47,840 nucleotides of DNA from an uncultured Prevotella sp. (GTDB lineage: Bacteria > Bacteroidota > Bacteroidia > Bacteroidales > Bacteroidaceae). The notes beneath the pieces are model-generated. The model was not told where the DNA came from and made no database searches. It saw nothing but the letters and a program-made list of their open reading frames with translations. The stretch spans positions 1 through 47,840 of the forward strand of contig CAKPZC010000009.1 in assembly GCA_934203355.1 (NCBI GenBank). The letters run 5' to 3'. Shown in pieces: positions 40,497 to 47,840 of this stretch (the first letter of the stretch is position 1; every line of letters begins with the position of its first letter). The translations under genes were made by a program, and so were the position numbers.

Positions 40497-42800
40497 TCAG
40501 GCATAACTGTGCATTCCCCCGAGGAAATAGTTCACACCAAAATAGGTCATGATGATGGTGAGGAAGGCAAGCACCATGAACACATGATAGGTGGTGGGAC
40601 GGCGCAAGGCTGGGAGTGTCTTTGGATGCAGAGCTGCCGCATATACCATGAATGTTATCAGTGCCCATACTTCCTTGGGGTCCCATCCCCAATATTGTCC
40701 CCATGACACGTTAGCCCATATAGCTCCCACAAAGATACCTATGCCGAGTGCTGCCATGGCAGGATAGAGGAAGAGCAACGAGAGCTGCTGCAAGGCGAGC
40801 ATCATGGATTGGGCATTACGGTTGACGCAACGCACAATGATGGCTGTGATGCCACTGACGAACGTAAGTGACAGCAGGGCGAAACCAATCATTATTATTG
40901 ATACATGGATGCTAAGCAATGGCGAATTGAGCACTGGCATGACATGGCTTATTTGCGGATCCATCTGGCCTATGTGGCTCACAAGCAGGAAGAAACCCGA
41001 CATAAGGAATCCGCATGTGATAAGGATGCGGAACTTTAGGCTCAGTACGAGCGATACAAGCAACACCGTCCATGCAACGAAAAGCATGGTCTCGTAGCCG
41101 TTCGACATTGGTAGTGTGCCACTAATAGTCCAGCGCAGATATTCGCAATAAGTAAGTGAGCAAAACGCAAGGAGCATCACCACTCGTGATGTCCACGACA
41201 CGACGCTATCGGTGAAAGATCGTTTGCCTGCGCGCACGTCGTTGTAATTCTCCAGGCGACATTCGCGACAAAGACGTGTCACTGTATATAAGAATGTGAC
41301 GAATCCCATAGTGAGACATACCATGAACAGAATCGTGGCAAATGGAATCTTGTTGTATATGCGTTCTGCCTCAACCTGTTTGTCGGTAGGAAGCGATGAA
41401 CCACCGTTCTTGGTTTGATATTTCTGCAGCTTGCCCACAATCTCGTTCATCTGCTTGTAGTTTTTAGCCTCGGCATCGTCGAATAGTAGAGTGAAGACAG
41501 TCTGTATGAACTGTTGGTGGTTGAAGTCCATTGCGTCGGGCAGTTCTTCGGTGGGAGCATACCATATAGTCTTGTCTTTGACTGTGTATGGGAATATTTT
41601 TAGGAGCAGTCCTCGGCGCAGGTCCATGAGCAATTGTATCTTGTCGTCGACGGCAACCACCTGCGTGTGGAACTTGTCGCGGTTGCCTTCGTAGTATTCC
41701 TTCACATACGGACCAATTATATAGCCGCCCATATCCTTGTTGAAGAAATTGTTGGCAGCCACATAGTCGGGAAGTTGTAAGGCCTCTTTCAGTTCGCCGT
41801 TCTTTATCTTGAGCATAGGCTCGTTCATCCATTCTTCTCCCCAGAATATCCATCCCGTCAGCACCTGCTCGGCGGTCAAATTCTTGTAGGTCTTTGCACC
41901 ATATAGTTTCTTTGTGAAGTCGATGGCGAATGTCTGCATCGGACATATTCGGCTATTATATAGAATATTGAGTTTGCCAAATTGTGCGGCAGTCTCTTCG
42001 GGTAAGTAGTGGGCTTTCACCTTGTCGGAGTCGTTGGCAGCATAGACACCGTTGAAATTGATTCCGCATAGCGAGAATATCATTGCCACTATCAGTGCTC
42101 CACGTTTTAGTACCTGACTGCGCAGCAATTGCCTATAGGCTCCGCGAGGATCGATGAGCATTCCTATAAGTGATAGAAACAGCAATGCATAGCCAGTGTA
42201 TGTGACGGGAATGCCTATGGGGTCGGAGTTAGTGGAAAGTGACGCTCCGAACATGTCGTTGTCGTATGAAGCCTGATAGAGTCGCATCGAGCCATGGCTG
42301 AATATGTTGTTCATCGACACCTCGCCCTTCAGCGTTTTGCCGTTGTCGTTGATGGTGAACATCGACACATAGTCTTGTGCGGCATCCGTGCCAGAGTGGT
42401 ATTTCACGCTGAAACTGTCGAGCCGAATTTCGAATGGCAACGTGGTGTTACGTGCGTTCATGTTGCGGTCGTAGACGGTGTATTGATTGGTGAATACACC
42501 CTTGCGCAGGTGTATCATGCCACGCTCCGCACTGACGTGAGTGACGAATGCTCCGGCAAGAATCACTATGAACGAAAGGTGCAATGCGATGCCAGTCCAC
42601 GATTTGGTCATGTTCTTCACAAAATAGAATATAGCCAAAGCCGCAAGAATAGCCCAAAGTAGCGAGAACCACCATGAGCCATAGATGTTGGCAGCCACAA
42701 AATCAGTGCCTTTGTATTTCTCGGCGACTGTTGCTGCCCCCATGCAGACGACAATGAGAGTGTAGAGGGCGAATAAAAGTTTCTTTATTGATTTCAACAT
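40497..42800 (-). CDS. ccsA: Fused ResB-CcsA cytochrome c biogenesis protein (System II)
   Basis: The 767-residue inner-membrane protein joins a ResB/CcsB-like N-terminal half (four helices around 10-110 and 200-235, with a large periplasmic loop, HLSFIVILAGAFVTH near 74) to a CcsA-like C-terminal half. The latter contains the tryptophan-rich heme-handling WWD-type motif GAIWANVSWGQYWGWDPKEVW near 690, and histidines in the flanking helices (VSHIGQM, LHPKTL). Such CcsBA fusions export heme and attach it to CxxCH apocytochromes. No cytochrome gene is in the window. Bacteroidales commonly keep this protein together with nitrite reductase NrfHA elsewhere. The gene stands alone, with a TAACTTTG box at 42854-42861. 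Confidence 0.9.
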   Translation of the reverse strand: MLKSIKKLLFALYTLIVVCMGAATVAEKYKGTDFVAANIYGSWWFSLLWAILAALAIFYFVKNMTKSWTGIALHLSFIVILAGAFVTHVSAERGMIHLRKGVFTNQYTVYDRNMNARNTTLPFEIRLDSFSVKYHSGTDAAQDYVSMFTINDNGKTLKGEVSMNNIFSHGSMRLYQASYDNDMFGASLSTNSDPIGIPVTYTGYALLFLSLIGMLIDPRGAYRQLLRSQVLKRGALIVAMIFSLCGINFNGVYAANDSDKVKAHYLPEETAAQFGKLNILYNSRICPMQTFAIDFTKKLYGAKTYKNLTAEQVLTGWIFWGEEWMNEPMLKIKNGELKEALQLPDYVAANNFFNKDMGGYIIGPYVKEYYEGNRDKFHTQVVAVDDKIQLLMDLRRGLLLKIFPYTVKDKTIWYAPTEELPDAMDFNHQQFIQTVFTLLFDDAEAKNYKQMNEIVGKLQKYQTKNGGSSLPTDKQVEAERIYNKIPFATILFMVCLTMGFVTFLYTVTRLCRECRLENYNDVRAGKRSFTDSVVSWTSRVVMLLAFCSLTYCEYLRWTISGTLPMSNGYETMLFVAWTVLLVSLVLSLKFRILITCGFLMSGFFLLVSHIGQMDPQISHVMPVLNSPLLSIHVSIIMIGFALLSLTFVSGITAIIVRCVNRNAQSMMLALQQLSLLFLYPAMAALGIGIFVGAIWANVSWGQYWGWDPKEVWALITFMVYAAALHPKTLPALRRPTTYHVFMVLAFLTIIMTYFGVNYFLGGMHSYA

Positions 42801-42853
42801 AACGTGTATTATATAAAATGTTACTTTGTATATAGAACTTTATCAGATTAGTG

Positions 42854-42861
42854 CAAAGTTA
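42854..42861 (-). promoter_or_regulatory. Probable -7 box of the ccsBA-type gene
   Basis: The minus strand reads TAACTTTG, an exact Bacteroidetes -7 box, 53 bases before the start codon. No TTG is found at the expected -33 position. Confidence 0.4.
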
Positions 42862-42959
42862 CCTATAAAAGTTTAATCACGTTTGTCTTTTGAACGGGTT
42901 TTTGTGTTTCGATAATGTCAATTACCTAAAAATAAGTAATCGATAATATATGGTTTCAG

Positions 42960-42993
42960 TAGGAGGTGTGTCTTAAAAAATACTCACCTCCTA
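42960..42993 (-). terminator. Terminator of the thiamine operon
   Basis: TAGGAGGTG (42960-42968) pairs perfectly with CACCTCCTA (42985-42993) around a 16-base A-rich loop. It lies 24 bases after the thiH stop on the minus strand. Confidence 0.7.
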
Positions 42994-43017
42994 CTGTTGT
43001 TTTGTTTTTAGATTCAA

Positions 43018-44160
43018 TTATACAGTCTTTTTCAATGGATTGAACAAGTCGAACGAAGCGTCCCAATCTTTCCATACAGGCTCGCGTCCAATCTCGCGCA
43101 GACGACGGTCAATCTCCTTGGCTGTGCGCTCATCACTCACGCTGAACTGTTCGAGTGCCTGAGGATATGTGTGATAACCACCAGGATTAACCTTTGACTC
43201 TGCCGACATGGTTGTGACACCAAGTGTTGCCATGTTGTCGCGTATGAAGGCAGGCTCGCGTGTAGAATAAGAGATGTCTACATCGTGGTCGAAGATGCGC
43301 ATGGCAAATGTTGCCTGTGCAAGTTCGCGGTCGCTCATATAGCAGTTGGGATGGAAACCTTCGTTCTGTGCAGGGCGCATGCGTGGGAAGTTGACACTAT
43401 ACTTAGTGCGCCAGTAATGCTTCTGCAGATAACGCAGGTGATAAGCCATCATAGTGATGTCCGTACGCCAATCCTTCTCAAGGCCAATAAGCACACCCAT
43501 ACCGATGGAATGAACGCCAGCCATACCCATGCGGTCGAAACCGTCGCATCGCCACTCAAACTTACTCTTCATGCCACGTGGATGATAGATGTTGTAGTGT
43601 TCGCGATTGTAGGTCTCCTGAAAGCAAATTACGCCGTTCATGCCGTGTTGGGCAAGAGTGCGGTAGTCCTCGGTAGAGAGCGGCATCACCTCGATTTTAA
43701 TGTTCGAGAAATACTTCTTTGCAATGTCGATGGCTTTGGCAAGATATGGAGTGCCAGCCTTGGCAGGGTTCTCGCCTGTAACGAGAAGGATATTCTCGAA
43801 AGGAGCGAGTTGCTTGATAGCTTTGTATTCGTTCTCGATTTGCTCTGGTGTGAGGATGGTGCGTGCCATCGGGTTCTGCACATGGAAACCGCAGTAGACA
43901 CATGAGTTTGAGCAAGAGTTAGTGATATACAATGGTATGAACATCGACATGGTCTTGCCGAATCGTTCCTCGGTATACTTGCGCGACAGGCGAGCCATTT
44001 CCTCAAGATAAGGTTCGGCTGCAGGCGAGAGTAGCGCCATGAAGTCGTTCACGTCGCAATGGCTCTTGCTCAGGGCTCGGCGCACATCATTGGCGGTCAT
44101 GCTCGCGATGCGTTCCGTGGTCTCCTGCCAACTAATCTTTTTTAATTCGTCTGAAAACAT
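43018..44160 (-). CDS. thiH: 2-iminoacetate synthase
   Basis: The 380-residue radical SAM enzyme cleaves tyrosine to dehydroglycine (2-iminoacetate) and p-cresol for thiazole formation. The cluster-binding CxxxCxxC is CSNSCVYC (Cys83, 87 and 90), followed by the GENPAKAG region that matches the SAM-binding glycine segment of the family, and the C-terminal SVNFPRMRPAQN typical of ThiH. The length is usual. A tyrosine-dependent enzyme, rather than ThiO, suits an anaerobe. It is the last gene of the operon, 24 bases after thiF, with a terminator behind it. Confidence 0.95.
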   Translation of the reverse strand: MFSDELKKISWQETTERIASMTANDVRRALSKSHCDVNDFMALLSPAAEPYLEEMARLSRKYTEERFGKTMSMFIPLYITNSCSNSCVYCGFHVQNPMARTILTPEQIENEYKAIKQLAPFENILLVTGENPAKAGTPYLAKAIDIAKKYFSNIKIEVMPLSTEDYRTLAQHGMNGVICFQETYNREHYNIYHPRGMKSKFEWRCDGFDRMGMAGVHSIGMGVLIGLEKDWRTDITMMAYHLRYLQKHYWRTKYSVNFPRMRPAQNEGFHPNCYMSDRELAQATFAMRIFDHDVDISYSTREPAFIRDNMATLGVTTMSAESKVNPGGYHTYPQALEQFSVSDERTAKEIDRRLREIGREPVWKDWDASFDLFNPLKKTV

Positions 44161-44184
44161 TGTTATGGTCTTCTGTTTTTTGTT

Positions 44185-44877
44185 TTACATCTCTATTACA
44201 TAACTCATCATCGTGCTAAGGTCGACAGTCCAAAGTTTGTCGATTAGTGGCTCGCCAAATCCTGCTGCGAGCATCACTACTTGACTTGCCTCCACACTGC
44301 CGACAACCCCAGGAGTAGTGCCGAGCACTGCTTTGCCTGGATGTGGCATGCTGAGTGTTGCTTCCTCGTCGGGCAATAGCGTACGATAGGTGCTGTGACC
44401 CTTGCATAGCACAGCCACTTGTCCCTCCATGGCGCGTATTGCACCATATACATACGGCTTGCCCTGGCGCTGACATTCGTCGCTCACAATATAGCGTGTG
44501 GCGAAGTTATCAATGCCGTCCACTACGATGTCGTAGTGGCTTATCAGCTCATGGGCGTTCTCCTTGGTCAAGCGGAAAGGGTAGGCGTCAATTTCTATCT
44601 CGCTGTTGAGCGATTGCAGTCGGTGCTTGGCACATTCCACCTTGGGTTTTCCTGCTTCGTCCTCTGTATATAGCACTTGGCGGTGAAGATTAGTGGCGTC
44701 CACAACATCATCGTCGATGATTCCGATGCGTCCTATTCCAGCACCGGTAAGATAAGTGGCTATCGGCGAACCGAGTCCGCCGACACCCACAATCAACACC
44801 TTTGCCGCCCTTATTTTCTTTTGTCCCTCCTCTCCGATTTCGGGGAGCATCATTTGACGGTTGTAACGGTTGTTCAT
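44185..44877 (-). CDS. thiF: ThiS adenylyltransferase-type ThiF/MoeB family protein lacking cysteines
   Basis: The 230-residue protein has the E1-like ATP-binding loop GVGGLGSP (31-38), the aspartates of IIDDD (53-57), the ATP-contacting NLHRQ (63-67) and the Asp of DGIDNFATR. These fit adenylation of the ThiS C-terminal glycine. In E. coli ThiF the next region reads CYRCLWPD with zinc cysteines and a catalytic Cys184; here the equivalent STYRTLLPDE and PGKAVLGTTPG have none, and the second CxxC pair is absent because the protein ends early. It is about 20 residues shorter than E. coli ThiF. Activity by adenylation alone is still possible. It lies five bases after thiC. Confidence 0.88.
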   Translation of the reverse strand: MNNRYNRQMMLPEIGEEGQKKIRAAKVLIVGVGGLGSPIATYLTGAGIGRIGIIDDDVVDATNLHRQVLYTEDEAGKPKVECAKHRLQSLNSEIEIDAYPFRLTKENAHELISHYDIVVDGIDNFATRYIVSDECQRQGKPYVYGAIRAMEGQVAVLCKGHSTYRTLLPDEEATLSMPHPGKAVLGTTPGVVGSVEASQVVMLAAGFGEPLIDKLWTVDLSTMMSYVIEM

Positions 44878-44882
44878 TGTTT

Positions 44883-46614
<1,732 letters not shown>

Positions 46615-46681
46615 CATATAGCTGTTATTGTGGCTCTTGCGTTCTGTACTCGTAGAATATTTAATATTAACGTAAAATTGT

Positions 46682-47452
46682 TTACATGAGGAACTGTGTG
46701 AGTGGTGAGCTTGCTTCTGCACAGTCGCTCACAGCTCCCAGGCCAGCCTCGTAAGCTCTGCGACCGCATACTACGGCCTCCTTGAATGCCTTAGCCATTT
46801 CTATGGGATTGCCAGCCACAGCGATGGCTGTGTTCACAAGACATGCGCTTGCACCCATTTCCATAGCCTCGGCGGCATGACTCGGTGCGCCAATACCAGC
46901 ATCAACCACTACAGGCACAGTAGCCTGCTCAATGATAATCTGCAAGAAGTCCTTCATGCGCAAACCCTTATTGGTGCCGATAGGAGCGGCGAGAGGCATA
47001 ACAGTTGCTGCTCCAGCTTCCTCAAGATGCTTGCAGAGTGTAGGGTCGGCCTGACAGTAAGGCAATACCACGAAGCCCATCTTCACAAGTTGTTCTGTAG
47101 CCTTGAGTGTCTCCACTGAGTCGGGCAACAAATAGCGTGGGTCGGGATGAATCTCAAGCTTGAGCCAGTTGGTTCCGAAAGCCTCGCGTGCCATTTGTGC
47201 AGCGAAGACAGCCTCCTCGGCGTTGCGCACACCACTGGTGTTTGGCAGCAACTGTATGTTAGGATTTTGGATGATGTGCGAGAGCAGGTCGTCGTGTTCG
47301 TCGTTAAGCTCTATGCGCTTCATTGCTACTGTTACCATCTCTGTTTCCGAAGCCTTAATTGCTTCAGCCATAAGGGTGTTGTTGTTGAATTTTCCTGTAC
47401 CAAGAAACAGGCGAGAGTTGAACTCACGTCCTGCGATTGTCAGCTTTTCCAT
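46682..47452 (-). CDS. thiG: Thiazole synthase
   Basis: The 256-residue TIM-barrel enzyme condenses DXP, 2-iminoacetate and ThiS thiocarboxylate to the thiazole phosphate. The Schiff-base lysine is in NWLKLE (Lys98), and the phosphate-binding glycine segments [13 protein letters not shown] and [10 protein letters not shown] are present. The C-terminal tail ends SSPLTQFLM, as in the family. It lies 30 bases after thiS. The length is normal. Confidence 0.96.
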   Translation of the reverse strand: MEKLTIAGREFNSRLFLGTGKFNNNTLMAEAIKASETEMVTVAMKRIELNDEHDDLLSHIIQNPNIQLLPNTSGVRNAEEAVFAAQMAREAFGTNWLKLEIHPDPRYLLPDSVETLKATEQLVKMGFVVLPYCQADPTLCKHLEEAGAATVMPLAAPIGTNKGLRMKDFLQIIIEQATVPVVVDAGIGAPSHAAEAMEMGASACLVNTAIAVAGNPIEMAKAFKEAVVCGRRAYEAGLGAVSDCAEASSPLTQFLM

Positions 47453-47482
47453 AAATAATTATTTAGATTTTTTTTGTTAGTT

Positions 47483-47680
47483 CTATCCTCCACACACAGC
47501 CTTGATGACAACAATGTTGTCGTTCTCGTTTATTGCAGTTTGGTTCCATTCTGCACGTGTCACCATGCGGTTGTTTACAGCCACAGCTACGCCTTTCTCT
47601 GGCAGCGACAGTTCGGTAGCCAGTTCTTGTAGCGATGTGGCGCTCACGTCGGTGGGCTTATTGTTAATGTTTACTTTCAT
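47483..47680 (-). CDS. thiS: Sulfur carrier protein ThiS
   Basis: The 65-residue beta-grasp protein ends with the required diglycine (VVIKAVCGG), which is adenylated and converted to thiocarboxylate. The core contains LQELATELSLPEKGVAVAVNNRMV, and the usual NxQ-type turn WNQTAINENDNIVVI is present. It is the first gene of the thi operon, about 100 bases after the TPP riboswitch, with a leader hairpin just before its start codon. Confidence 0.93.
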   Translation of the reverse strand: MKVNINNKPTDVSATSLQELATELSLPEKGVAVAVNNRMVTRAEWNQTAINENDNIVVIKAVCGG

Positions 47681-47694
47681 ATTTCGCCTTGATT

Positions 47695-47738
47695 AGGTTG
47701 TTAAACAATGTGACAACCTCACAAAGGGTGCCTTTCCT
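47695..47738 (-). promoter_or_regulatory. Expression-platform hairpins between the TPP aptamer and thiS
   Basis: On the minus strand AAAGG-CAC-CCTTT (47738-47726) forms a small hairpin, and AGGTTGT...ACAACCT (47719-47713 with 47701-47695) forms a larger one that ends 15 bases before the thiS ATG. There is no T-tract after it, so control of translation or Rho-type control is more likely than an intrinsic terminator; this is inference. Confidence 0.45.
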
Positions 47739-47782
47739 TGGCTATCGAATGTATTCATTCATAGATTGAAGTTATATCATTT

Positions 47783-47840
47783 TCCCTTCGGCAGCATTAT
47801 CCGCATCAGGTTCTATGGGTATAATCTCAGCCGAAGACAT
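47783..47840 (-). promoter_or_regulatory. TPP riboswitch (THI element), cut by the window edge
   Basis: The minus strand from the window edge reads GGCTGAGA, then ACCC, GAACCTGATGCGGATAATG and CCGAAGGGAA. These are the conserved pyrimidine-sensing and helix 4/5 parts of the thiamine pyrophosphate aptamer. The 5' strand of P1/P2 lies beyond base 47840. It precedes thiS and should repress the whole thiS-thiG-thiC-thiF-thiH operon when TPP is plentiful. Confidence 0.92.

Overview
The window looks like a chromosomal segment of a Bacteroidales bacterium, most likely Prevotella-like (Prevotellaceae). The evidence is sequence-internal. Start codons lack Shine-Dalgarno sites. Promoters repeatedly fit the Bacteroidetes form TTG-N17-20-TAnnTTTG. 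Several secreted proteins end in a type IX secretion (T9SS) type A C-terminal domain, and there are NigD-like, Omp28-like and DUF1573 proteins, GH84 and GH29 glycosidases, and the thrA-apgM-thrC gene order. Species cannot be fixed from sequence alone.

Layout. 1-336: the 3' end of a group II intron (maturase C-terminus plus domains V/VI) abutting the 3' end of ribE. 0.3-6.0 kb: ribE, an FAD-dependent dehydrogenase, a MATE transporter overlapping it tail to tail, and a NigD-like lipoprotein/YitT pair. 6.0-6.3 kb: a short promoter-to-terminator unit that may be a structured RNA rather than a gene. 6.4-12.2 kb: a RhaM-type mutarotase and the threonine operon thrA-apgM-thrC behind a long, highly structured leader. 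12.2-19.8 kb: an operon of a thioester-less alpha-2-macroglobulin, a DUF1573 protein and ispH. 20.1-28.6 kb: a membrane-anchored YbjN-like protein, GH84 beta-N-acetylglucosaminidase, a small membrane protein, a phosphate-selective-type porin, rlmD and GH29 alpha-L-fucosidase. 28.9-40.3 kb: five large T9SS cargo-type exoproteins, two of them Omp28-related paralogues. 40.4-42.8 kb: a 22-bp repeat array and a fused ResB-CcsA cytochrome c synthase. 43.0-47.84 kb: the thiamine operon thiS-thiG-thiC-thiF-thiH, transcribed leftward from a TPP riboswitch cut by the window edge.

How it fits together. The core content is biosynthetic (riboflavin, threonine, isoprenoid, thiamine). The accessory content is an envelope and secretion programme: glycan-cutting enzymes (O-GlcNAc-type hexosamine and fucose release), a porin, A2M and T9SS exoproteins.

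The items most worth following up are: (i) period-7 AYTNWWC repeat arrays lying directly against the start codons of three unrelated genes (thrC, porin, thiC); (ii) the riboswitch-like multi-helix leader of thrA; (iii) the possible 6S-sized structured RNA at 6.1-6.25 kb; (iv) a symmetrical 22-bp iteron-like array; (v) an Omp28 paralogue that lost its CxxC; and (vi) a ThiF without its zinc-binding and catalytic cysteines.
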